This document shows positions 7,386 to 13,957 of a stretch of 14,036 bases of DNA, piece after piece. The notes below the pieces were generated by a model, which worked only from the letters and a program-made list of their open reading frames with translations, was not told where the DNA came from and did not search any database. Position 1 is the stretch's first letter. Every line of letters begins with the position of its first letter. Origin of the DNA: Actinomycetota bacterium (GTDB lineage Bacteria; Actinomycetota; Actinomycetes; Streptosporangiales; Streptosporangiaceae); contig PMST01000518.1 in assembly GCA_003168295.1 (NCBI GenBank), positions 1,228 to 15,263 of the forward strand, read 5' to 3'. The translations under genes and the position numbers were made by a program.

Positions 7386-7659
7386 CACCTATCTCGCGCA
7401 GGACGTCGAGTTTTCGCGGGTGAGCCATCACGGTGGCCATCGCCAGCAGCAGCCGCGGAACTCGCTCCGCGGGCCGCCACAGGCTCAGCGCGGTGCCCGT
7501 GGCCAGCAGCGGCAACAGCCCGGCCAGCGCCCACACCTGCGGCTGTGCCACCCCGGACGGGCCGGGAGTCGGCACGCCGAACGATGCCTCGACCACGATC
7601 CCCGCCAACCCGGCCAGGCCGGCCAAGACGATGACGGCGACCGCCACGCGTGTCCGCAT
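7386..7659 (-). pseudogene. Chimeric remnant of a second two-component cassette
   Basis: This segment is open and in frame with the kinase but is not part of it. Residues 1-78 from ATG 7659 contain two hydrophobic segments and a W-R-P-A-E-R-V-P-R-L-L-L-A motif. They resemble the first helices of this kinase family (compare W-R-R-P-S-H-P-V-G-W-I-L-A in the intact kinase). They are joined directly to HPRKLDVLRE, a copy of the LTPRELDVLRE stretch of a response-regulator helix-turn-helix. So a kinase 5' end is fused to a regulator 3' piece, as expected if an unequal deletion removed most of a sister cassette. Downstream, 7144-7385 encodes a Cys/Gly-rich chance sequence with no recognisable domain. 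If translation did start at 7659 it would add 172 residues and two helices to the kinase; I consider this unlikely. Confidence 0.65.
7391..7427. repeat. 37-base copy of the response-regulator HTH coding sequence (other copy 4477-4514)
   Basis: The plus-strand stretch 7391-7427 matches 4477-4514 with one substitution (C to T) and one missing G in a G-run. Both contain ATCTCGCGCAGGACGTCGAG and end TGAGCCA. The copies are in the same orientation, 2.9 kb apart, and lie on either side of the intact kinase gene. The missing base shifts the reading frame at this point. Similarity stops abruptly on both sides. Origin from a related regulator gene, or a copy of the present one, are both possible. Confidence 0.8.
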
Positions 7660-7709
7660 AGCCCCAGGATCGCGTAGCCGCAGCCTGGTGAACAGGGGGC
7701 CGGCCGCAT

Positions 7710-7745
7710 CTGCGGGGTGTGGCCGGCTGCACCCCGGCCCCGCAG
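7710..7745. promoter_or_regulatory. GC-rich hairpin in the divergent intergenic region
   Basis: CTGCGGGG (7710-7717) can pair with CCCCGCAG (7738-7745). Alternatively, or nested with the outer four pairs, GGGGTG (7714-7719) can pair with CACCCC (7730-7735). It lies 116 bases before the start of the membrane protein gene at 7861 and 51 bases beyond the remnant start at 7659. It may be a leader hairpin of the transport operon or an old terminator; the sequence does not decide. No clear -35/-10 for the 7861 operon was found. Confidence 0.35.
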
Positions 7746-7860
7746 CGCCGCGCAGGCCAGAACGGGGGTGAGCCCGGTTCTCCCGGACCGGCGGTCTCCG
7801 TACCGTTCCTGGCAGCGGGCGACCACCATCGGCACCGCATCGCAGACAAGGAACGGATCA

Positions 7861-8562
7861 ATGACCATCGAATTGCGCAAGATCGCAGGAGTGACCCTGG
7901 TGGCAGGCGGGATCTTCGATCTCGTCGCCGGCATCCTGCACCCGCAGGGCGCCAGGGGCAACGGCAGCTACCGCGCCACCATCGCCGCCTACCTGCAGGA
8001 CCCTAAGTGGCCGGCTGCCACCTGGACGGAAATCGCAGCCTTCGCCCTGCTGGCATGGGGCGTCTGGCTGCTGATCGATACCGGCGTGACCCGCCGGTCG
8101 GCCTTCGCCCACGGCGGTGCCCGGCTGCTGCAGGTAGGACTGGCCGTCATGATCGTCGGGGCCGCCGTCGATATCGCCGCCCGCCCCGAGGCCGCCGTTT
8201 ACGCCGCTGGCGGCGCTGCGCCGCTCGTCTGGCTGACCGCGCCGCTGCAGACCATCGGATGGCTCGCGTTCGGCACCGGATTCGCGGCGCTGGCGCTCGG
8301 GGCACGGTCGGTGGTACCTCGCCCGGTCGGGATCCTCGGCGCGGTCGGCGGGCTTGGGATGGCCGTCGCAGGCGTGCTAACCGAAGGGTTCCGCCTGGTG
8401 GCTGCCGGGCCGCTGTTCATCCTCGGTGCGCTGACCGCCCTGTGGCTGGTCTGGGCCGGGGTGAGCCTGGTGCGCGCGAAGCCCGTCGACGCGACGGACC
8501 CTGTGCCAGCCGGGCACGCTGCCCAGCGTGTCTCCGCGGCCAGTCCCAGCGTCGCCCCCTGA
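7861..8562 (+). CDS. Six-helix integral membrane protein, function unknown
   Basis: A 233-residue protein. The start at ATG 7861 is set by AAGGA (7848-7852), eight bases upstream. Six hydrophobic segments are visible (about 9-26, 57-73, 86-106, 123-147, 155-174, 181-204), with a short hydrophilic C-terminal tail rich in Ala, Ser, Pro and Val. There are no catalytic or metal motifs; W-T-E-I-A-A-F-A-L-L-A-W-G in helix 2 and scattered charged residues in loops are the only landmarks. Size and helix count resemble the DUF4386-like membrane proteins of actinobacteria, but I cannot confirm membership. It is the first gene of a likely operon: the MmpL gene follows after 56 bases in the same direction. 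Inferred: an accessory subunit for, or co-regulated with, that transporter. Confidence 0.8.
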   Translation: MTIELRKIAGVTLVAGGIFDLVAGILHPQGARGNGSYRATIAAYLQDPKWPAATWTEIAAFALLAWGVWLLIDTGVTRRSAFAHGGARLLQVGLAVMIVGAAVDIAARPEAAVYAAGGAAPLVWLTAPLQTIGWLAFGTGFAALALGARSVVPRPVGILGAVGGLGMAVAGVLTEGFRLVAAGPLFILGALTALWLVWAGVSLVRAKPVDATDPVPAGHAAQRVSAASPSVAP

Positions 8563-8618
8563 TCACCCGCCCCCATCCACCCTGCCCTTGCAGAACGCCA
8601 GGCCCGCCGGAGGCAAGA

Positions 8619-10763
8619 ATGCAAACCCTGACCCGTATCGTGCTGTCACACCGGCGGGCCGTCGCCCTGATCTGGCTCTTGCTGGCGGTGGCCGGCGCCG
8701 CTACCGCCAAGACCACCATCGGCCGGCTGACCACGAATTACGCACTGGCCGGATCCCCTGGATACGTCACCAATCAGCGGATCGCAGCCCTTTATGACAA
8801 CGGGGGTGCCGCGACACCCACGGTCCCGGTCATCACGCTGCCAGCGGGCCAGACGATCGACGGCCGTGGTATTGCCGCCGAGGCCGGCCGGGTGTTCGCC
8901 GCTGGGCACGCCGTGCCGCACGTCAGGATCGCCGACTATGCGACCACCGGCGACCGCGCCTTCGTCACCGCCGGCGGGCGCAGCACGTTCGCGCTGATCT
9001 TCACGCCAGGCAACCAGCCGGACACCCTGCAGCCCGCGGACTTCGCGGTCGCGCGGGCGGTCCAGGCCGCCGCCCCGGCGGGCTGGACCGTGCGCATGAC
9101 CGGGCTGCGCCAGCTGGAAAACACTAAACCGGCGAAGCAGGGCACCGCCGTGATCGCGGAGGCCATGATCGGAGCCGTGGGGGCGCTGGTCGTGCTGGCG
9201 TTCGTCTTCGCCAGCTTCCTGGCGGTGCTCCCGCTCGCCGTCGCCGGCATTTCGATCCTCACGGCGTTTCTGCTGCTGCGCGTGGTCACCGAGGTCACCG
9301 ACGTGAGCTTCATCGCCGAGTACCTGATCGCCTTGGTCGGCCTCGGCGTAGCGATCGACTACTCGCTGCTTATGGTCAGCCGGTGGCGCGAACAGCGCGC
9401 CCGGGGCCAGGACCCGGTATCCGCCGTCTACGCGGCGATGGCGAGCGCCGGCCGGTCGGTACTCTTGTCCGGGCTGGTGGTCAGCGTGGGCCTGCTCGCG
9501 CTCATCGCCCTGCCGGTGCCGTTCCTGCATGGCCTGGCGTATGCCGGGCTGCTGATCCCGCTGGTTTCGTCGGCTGTCGTGCTGACGCTGCTGCCGATCC
9601 TGCTGGCCACGGCCGGGCAGCGACTGGATTGGCCGCGGCGGCACATCGCGGCGCCGCCGAGCCGGCGCTGGTCCGGCTGGGCCCGCGGTGTGGTGCGCTG
9701 GCGGTGGGCCTCGGCTGCCGTCGGGCTGGCCACACTGGCCGCGCTCATCATTCCGCTGTTCTCCGTCCAGATCGGGCTCCCGCGCACCACCTCGCTGGCC
9801 GCATCCGGCCCGGCACGGGCAGGCCTGGACACGCTGCTCGCCGGAGGTGTGCCCTCGGGGGTGCTCACGCCCATCGAGGTTCTCACCACAGGCGACACTC
9901 GTGTGCTCACCGCGCGGCTCGCAGCGCTGCCAGGGGTGTATACAGTGGTGGCGCCGTCCAGCCCGGACTACCGGGCCGGCGGCACCGCCGTGATCAGCGT
10001 GCTCCCGGCCGCCGAGGCCAACCTGCCCACCGGGCAGCGCACAGTCGGCACGGTCCGGAGCGCGACGGCCCGCGACCCGGCAGTACTCGGGGTCGGCGGG
10101 GTCGGCGTCGAGATCATCGACTTCACCGCGGCCACCTACGGCAACTTGTGGAAGATGCTCGGCCTGATCGCGCTGGTCACTTTCGCGCTGCTTGCCGTCG
10201 CCTTCCGCTCACTGCTGATACCGGTCAAGGCCGTAGCGCTGAACTTCGCCGCCGTGGCGGCGGCTAATGGCGTCCTGGTGTTCGTGTGGCAAGAAGGCCA
10301 TGGCAGCGACGCGCTGTGGCGGGTAAGCGCCACCGGCGCCGTCACCTTCTGGGCGCCGGTCTTCGTGTTCGCCTTCCTGTTCGGCCTCTCGATGGACTAC
10401 GAGGTATTCATCCTGTCCCGCATCCGGGAGGAGTACCAGGCCACCGGTTCCACCCCCGACGCCGTGGTCGCCGGCCTCGGCCGCACCGGCCGGCTCGTCA
10501 GCAGCGCGGCACTGATCCTGGCGCTGGCGTTCCTGGCCATGTCCAGCGCCCCCTCGACCGCCATCAAGATACTCGCCACCGGCCTGGGCGCAGGCATCCT
10601 CATCGACGCGACCATCGTCCGCTGCCTGCTCGTCCCCGCGCTCGTCGCGCTGTTCGGCCGGTGGAACTGGCGGCTGCCGGCCCGCCCGGCACGGCCGCAC
10701 AAAAGATCGCCAGCCCGCATGCCGGCTCCAGACAATGCCAGCCCCAAAATGCCGGCCACTTAA
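8619..10763 (+). CDS. MmpL-family (RND superfamily) membrane transporter
   Basis: A 714-residue transporter with the duplicated MmpL layout. TM1 (about 13-30) is followed by a first extracytoplasmic domain (35-175) and a TM bundle (177-335). The latter contains V-A-I-D-Y-S-L-L-M-V-S-R-W-R-E-Q with D247 in the proton-relay position. A second TM (362-382) precedes a second external domain (385-505) and a final bundle (about 510-695) containing L-S-M-D-Y-E-V-F-I-L-S-R-I-R-E-E-Y with D593. These paired G/S-x-D-Y motifs are the family hallmark and both are intact, so it should be active. Start: ATG 8619 has GGAGG (8609-8613) five bases upstream; the frame is open to 8007 but that part is a shadow of the preceding gene. 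Length is normal for small actinobacterial MmpLs. Known family role: proton-driven export of lipids, pigments or drugs; the substrate here is unknown. The C-tail is basic and Pro-rich. Confidence 0.95.
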   Translation: MQTLTRIVLSHRRAVALIWLLLAVAGAATAKTTIGRLTTNYALAGSPGYVTNQRIAALYDNGGAATPTVPVITLPAGQTIDGRGIAAEAGRVFAAGHAVPHVRIADYATTGDRAFVTAGGRSTFALIFTPGNQPDTLQPADFAVARAVQAAAPAGWTVRMTGLRQLENTKPAKQGTAVIAEAMIGAVGALVVLAFVFASFLAVLPLAVAGISILTAFLLLRVVTEVTDVSFIAEYLIALVGLGVAIDYSLLMVSRWREQRARGQDPVSAVYAAMASAGRSVLLSGLVVSVGLLALIALPVPFLHGLAYAGLLIPLVSSAVVLTLLPILLATAGQRLDWPRRHIAAPPSRRWSGWARGVVRWRWASAAVGLATLAALIIPLFSVQIGLPRTTSLAASGPARAGLDTLLAGGVPSGVLTPIEVLTTGDTRVLTARLAALPGVYTVVAPSSPDYRAGGTAVISVLPAAEANLPTGQRTVGTVRSATARDPAVLGVGGVGVEIIDFTAATYGNLWKMLGLIALVTFALLAVAFRSLLIPVKAVALNFAAVAAANGVLVFVWQEGHGSDALWRVSATGAVTFWAPVFVFAFLFGLSMDYEVFILSRIREEYQATGSTPDAVVAGLGRTGRLVSSAALILALAFLAMSSAPSTAIKILATGLGAGILIDATIVRCLLVPALVALFGRWNWRLPARPARPHKRSPARMPAPDNASPKMPAT

Positions 10764-10802
10764 GCCGATGCCCGGACCCGCCAGATTGCAGAAGGCGGCT
10801 GT

Positions 10803-10823
10803 TGCGGCGTTTGCCGCAGGAGG
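10803..10823 (+). promoter_or_regulatory. Hairpin abutting a strong ribosome binding site
   Basis: TGCGGC (10803-10808), loop GTTT, GCCGCA (10813-10818) form a perfect 6-bp stem. Its last base is the first A of AGGAGG (10818-10823), the ribosome site for the hemerythrin gene at 10829. The hairpin lies in the 65-base gap after the MmpL stop. It could tune translation of the third gene or stabilise the processed mRNA; it leaves most of the ribosome site free, so strong blocking is not expected. Confidence 0.45.
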
Positions 10824-10828
10824 TGCAG

Positions 10829-11521
10829 ATGATGACAGCAGAACTACCGGCCGACACCCGGATAATGGGAATCGTGCACGCCGCGTTCCGCCGTGACCTG
10901 ACGCGGGTCCGGCTGGTACTCACCACAACACCGGTGCCGCAGGGCAGCCGCAGGCAGGCGGTGGCGGGGCAGGTCCTGTGGCTCACCGAGATTCTGCATG
11001 CGCACCACGAGGCCGAGGACGCCGGCTTGTGGCCGTTCATCCGCCAGCGCAACCCGGCCGCGGCAGAGCTGCTGGACGCGATGGAGGCTGACCACCGGGC
11101 GATCGTGCCCGCGGTCGAGGCGGTGACCGCGACAGCGCAGCAGTACCGCTCCACCGAGAGCGACGGTCCGCGGCTCGAGCTGGTGCAAGCGCTGAACTCG
11201 CTCACCGATGTGCTGCTGCCGCACCTGGACCGGGAAGTACAGGAGGCGATGCCGGTGGTGGCGGAGACCCTCACCGCGCCGGACTTGGATGCCTGGCAAC
11301 ACAAGTACGTCGTCAAGCCGAAGTCGCTCTGGCAGCTCGGGCTGGAAGGGCACTGGCTGATCGACGAGATCGACCCGGAAGGCTACCAGGTTGCGGCGCA
11401 TCAAGTGCCGGCCGTGCCGCGGTTCATACTGCTGCACGGGTTCGCCCGGCCCTACCGGCGCCGCACCAACGCCTGGTGGAGCCCGGAGGTGCCGGCTCGG
11501 CACCGTGCCGCTCCCAGGTGA
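10829..11521 (+). CDS. Hemerythrin-like HHE-domain protein
   Basis: A 230-residue protein. Start: ATG 10829 follows AGGAGG (10818-10823) by five bases; a second ATG is adjacent. Residues 10-150 form a four-helix hemerythrin-type bundle with a full set of candidate di-iron ligands: H17, H57/H59/H60 with E63/D64 in HAHHEAED, H89 in EADHRAIV, and H132 plus E136 in PHLDREVQE. Residues 165-220 hold a basic, aromatic tail (LHGFARPYRRRTNAWW) seen in actinobacterial relatives; it may be a membrane-surface helix. Known: such domains bind O2, NO or redox-active iron, or serve as redox sensors. It is the third gene of the run starting at 7861. Inferred: a redox or oxygen-linked partner of the transport operon, or simply co-regulated. 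There are no transmembrane segments or signal peptide, so it is probably cytoplasmic. Confidence 0.9.
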   Translation: MMTAELPADTRIMGIVHAAFRRDLTRVRLVLTTTPVPQGSRRQAVAGQVLWLTEILHAHHEAEDAGLWPFIRQRNPAAAELLDAMEADHRAIVPAVEAVTATAQQYRSTESDGPRLELVQALNSLTDVLLPHLDREVQEAMPVVAETLTAPDLDAWQHKYVVKPKSLWQLGLEGHWLIDEIDPEGYQVAAHQVPAVPRFILLHGFARPYRRRTNAWWSPEVPARHRAAPR

Positions 11522-11663
11522 CGGCCCAGCCAGACAGTCCGGTGGCCCCGCCGGTCGCCGCGCCATCACCAGCAGGCGGCCGAGACCGGCGCCCGATCCT
11601 GGCGGCTGCGCCGGCGCCGTTCGCCGAACAGGCAGCACACAATGCGGCCTCCTGGGACCAGGC

Positions 11664-12131
11664 ACCGCCCTGAACGGCCTGCGGGTCTCGGAGGCCACCG
11701 GAGCTGACATCGAGCACCTGGGCCTAGAGCGCGGGCACCGGACCCTGACGATCACCCGCAAGGGCGGCAAGGTCCTCACCATCCCGCTCGCGCCCCGCAC
11801 CGCCCGGGCGATCGACCTGGCCACCGGCGAACGCTGCGACGGACCCGTCTTCCTCACTCATGACGGACGGCGGCTCGACCGGCACGGCGCCGGACGGATC
11901 GTCCGCAAGGTCGCGCGCCGCGCCGGCATCAGCAAGAACGTCGGCCCGCACACGCTCAGACACGCGTTCATCACCGCCGCGCTCGACGCTGGCGTGCCGC
12001 TGCGCGACGTGCAGGAGGCCGCCTCCCACGCTGACCCCCGAACCACAATGCGGTACGACCGGTCCCGCGGCAGCCTGGACCGGCACGCTACCTACATCGT
12101 CGCCGCCTACGTCGCCGGCGCCGCCAGGTAA
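11664..12131 (+). pseudogene. Tyrosine recombinase (phage/XerD-type integrase), catalytic part only
   Basis: About 155 codons match the catalytic domain of tyrosine recombinases. Present: first Arg in LNGLRVSEATGADI (codon at 11682), Lys in TRKGGK, H-T-L-R-H (His 11949, Arg 11958), the second His in EAASHADPRTT, and nucleophile Tyr (codon at 12054) in TMRYDR. So R-K-HxxR-H-Y is complete. Missing: the whole N-terminal SAM-like/core-binding domain and the first helices of the catalytic fold (intact proteins run about 300 residues or more). Upstream of 11664 the frame continues open but reads as a shadow of the hemerythrin gene, and no start codon with a ribosome site precedes the Arg region. 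Inferred: a 5'-deleted relic of an integrated element. A short catalytic-domain product cannot be fully excluded, but it could not bind DNA as a normal integrase does. Confidence 0.85.
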
Positions 12132-12148
12132 CCGCACCCGCTAACAGC

Positions 12149-12178
12149 TCCGTCTGGCGGCCCCGGCCGCCAGACGGA
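12149..12178 (+). terminator. Strong GC hairpin after the integrase remnant
   Basis: TCCGTCTGGCGGCC (12149-12162) and GGCCGCCAGACGGA (12165-12178) are perfectly complementary, a 14-bp stem around two C residues. It starts 18 bases after the TAA. It is the strongest hairpin in the window. No T-run follows. It would also stop transcription coming through the 7861-11521 operon. Confidence 0.75.
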
Positions 12179-12352
12179 CAGGCCAACGGCCGCCCGATGA
12201 CGATGGCCGCGAGGCGGTCACTGACCGCTTCCCCAACATGCACGGGAACCGCCGTTAGGCGCGACGGACTGGCGAGTGAGGGTGCCACCGTAATAAGGCC
12301 AGATGCGGGTGTTCTGCGTGCGGTCCAACGCACCGCTGCCTAGGCGCGGGAC

Positions 12353-12690
12353 TCACGGATGGTCTTGAACCAGCATGCGGGTCAGCAAGAACCAGCCGAT
12401 CTCCAGCGCGATGATCGCATATGCGTAATCGCGGCGCCGCGGTGCCAGCCGGGGTGCGCCACGCCGGCGATGAGCGCGGCGGCGGCAACGACGGCCAGAC
12501 CGGACTGGCCGATCGCGCCGGCCTTCAGCCATCCCAGGCCGGCCACGGGAGTGTCCCAGCTCCCCATCACCAGGCCTGCCAGGCCGGCCACGACGAACAG
12601 GCCCCCCGCGACGACCGCGGATACGCATGGCAGCCACATAGCCCAAGCCAGAGGCGGCCAGCCGGACCGGCCCGCGGAAATGCCCTTCAT
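12353..12690 (-). pseudogene. Small membrane protein broken by a frameshift
   Basis: Read from ATG 12690 (GGAG nine bases upstream), the product MKGISAGRSGWPPLAW runs into two hydrophobic stretches: AMWLPCVSAVVAGGLFVVAG and, after a polar turn, GLAVVAAAALIAGVAHPGW. Near 12440 this frame degenerates into MRSSRWRSAGSC and stops at 12382. A second frame takes over at the same place with RRDYAYAIIALEIGWFLLTR (third helix) and MLVQDHP, stopping at 12353. One lost base around 12440-12450 would restore a single protein of about 112 residues with three or four helices. Either the gene has decayed or the base is a sequencing error. The family is not recognised. Its neighbours are a terminator (12149-12178) on one side and the unknown protein gene on the other. 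Confidence 0.65.
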
Positions 12691-13012
12691 AACCCCATTC
12701 TCCGGCATCCCGCAGCACCCCGGCGCAATGCCAGGACCAGTAACCGCCGGCGGCGGCTTCCCCCGGCAGCCGGGCGGCCACCCGATACCGCCATCCCGCC
12801 CGTCCCGCCAGGCGAGCCTGCTAATGAGCAGAACCGGCAATTCTGCATCAACCACCGGACACCGAACCTGCCGAGGCAACAGTGCCTGATCGGCATCGAT
12901 CTGTGTGGTTCTGAGCTTGCCATTTGTCGTTGCTGTGTGTAGCAGGGTCTGGGTTTGTCAGGGTAACTGGAGCCGCCTGCAGGTTGATGGCCCAAGTGCG
13001 CCGCGTGGCGGT
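12691..13012. other. Gap with no recognisable gene
   Basis: Between the broken membrane gene and the end of the gene at 13013 I see only its ribosome site (GGAG, near 12700, minus strand) and chance frames. The part from about 12840 to 12970 is lower in GC than the surroundings, with runs such as TTGCCATTTGTCGTTGCTG. It might hold a promoter for the membrane gene, but no convincing hexamer pair was found. Confidence 0.45.
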
Positions 13013-13957
13013 TCAGGCGCTGGTGCCGCGAGGGGGCCGCGCTCGGGGGATGATCGTGATCTGTGTCAGGGGGGCGGTCAGCGTGTTCGTCGCAGGCCCG
13101 CCGGGGCCGGGCCGGAAGCGCATCTGGACCTGGAGCCAGTACCTGCCGGGCGGTACGACGTAGCCGAGGTCCTCGCGGGTGCTGGCGGTTCCGTAAATGA
13201 CCGGGATGCTGGCTGATCGTCCCGGTGCGAGGTCGATGATCAGTCCCGTGCCGGCGATCCAGCCGCCGTAGCCGCCGACGGCCTCCAGGGAAGCGTTCAG
13301 CAGGGAGCCGGCCAGCGGCTGGCCGGCGCCGAGCGGACCGATCCTTTCTGAGCTGCCGTTGCGCAGGACGAGCCGGCCGTGGCCGTCGTCGCCGGCTTCA
13401 AGGACCTGCTGGCCGGCCTCGACGCTCATCTCGAGCCCTTCGAAGACCTGCTCCTGCAGCGCCGGCCGGGCGGGCGGCCGCGGGTGGCTGCGCCGGCGGG
13501 CCGGGAAAGGGAACCATCCCACCCGCAGCTTGACAGCGTTCCCGTAGCGGGCGGCGAGCTCGCTGGCCAGAGTCTCCTGGTCGGCTCGCAAGGTCACGCT
13601 GATGACTCCGGCTCCCTCTCCGATGGAGGTGAGGAGGACCGGGCGGCCGGCCTCCGCGGCTCGCTGCCCGAGGTCGCGCTCGATCTCCTCTCGTATCCGC
13701 CGCAGATCAGAGAGCGAGAGCTGCCTGCTCTCCACGACGAGCCGGCCAGGATGCCGGAGCCTGGGGCGCAGCGCGGCGTCGTGCCGGGCGGCATCGCCGG
13801 TGAACGCGGCGACGATACGCACGGCCGGCTCGTTGTCGAACCACGCTCCTGCCCAGGTCCCCGGGTGCCCCTCGCCATAGCCGACGATGAGTTCGAAGTC
13901 GCCACGCAGGGCTGACTGGATCAGCTCTTTGCCGCCCAGGTCGTCCAGGTCGTCCAC
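13013..13957 (-). CDS. Two-domain protein of unknown function
   Basis: A 314-residue protein starting at GTG 13957; an in-frame TGA lies 12 bases upstream, so the frame cannot extend further, and the ribosome site is weak (CAGGG). The N-terminal domain (about 18-148) alternates strands and helices: VRIVAAFTGD (47-55), LRHPGRLVVESRQLSLSDL (67-85), a charged helix (86-100), VLLTSIGEGAGVISVTL (107-123), and LAARYGNAVKLRVGWFPFP (134-152). This pattern recalls the alpha-lytic-protease pro-domain-like modules of actinobacterial hypothetical proteins; that is a resemblance, not an assignment. A basic Pro/Arg linker (153-166) leads to a second domain (about 170-305) of beta-strand character. Its NGSSERI, TGLIIDLAPGRSASIPV and V-P-P-G-R-Y-W-L-Q-V-Q-M-R-F are typical of immunoglobulin-like sandwich folds. 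There is no signal peptide, membrane helix or catalytic motif. I cannot name a function. Confidence 0.8.
   Translation of the reverse strand: MDDLDDLGGKELIQSALRGDFELIVGYGEGHPGTWAGAWFDNEPAVRIVAAFTGDAARHDAALRPRLRHPGRLVVESRQLSLSDLRRIREEIERDLGQRAAEAGRPVLLTSIGEGAGVISVTLRADQETLASELAARYGNAVKLRVGWFPFPARRRSHPRPPARPALQEQVFEGLEMSVEAGQQVLEAGDDGHGRLVLRNGSSERIGPLGAGQPLAGSLLNASLEAVGGYGGWIAGTGLIIDLAPGRSASIPVIYGTASTREDLGYVVPPGRYWLQVQMRFRPGPGGPATNTLTAPLTQITIIPRARPPRGTSA

Noticed and set aside
7144..7659. Kinase N-terminal extension of 172 residues (start at 7659)
   Set aside because: In frame and open, but residues 79-172 are Cys/Gly-rich nonsense after a regulator HTH fragment, and a family-typical start (MRPARRPAW) with a purine-rich upstream lies at 7143.
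8007..8618. Extended start of the MmpL gene
   Set aside because: This part is an Arg/Pro-rich shadow of the membrane protein gene at 7861-8562; ATG 8619 has a proper ribosome site and typical MmpL N-terminus.
8646..9644. Long minus-strand frame opposite the MmpL gene
   Set aside because: Asp/Gln/His/Arg-rich composition, a mirror of the transmembrane codons; no domain.
10286..10828. Extended start of the hemerythrin gene
   Set aside because: Overlaps the MmpL C-terminus in another frame with low-complexity translation; AGGAGG before 10829 decides the start.
11391..11663. Frame upstream of the integrase as its N-terminal domain
   Set aside because: Translation is a Cys/Pro/Arg-rich shadow of the hemerythrin tail; no helix pattern of a core-binding domain.
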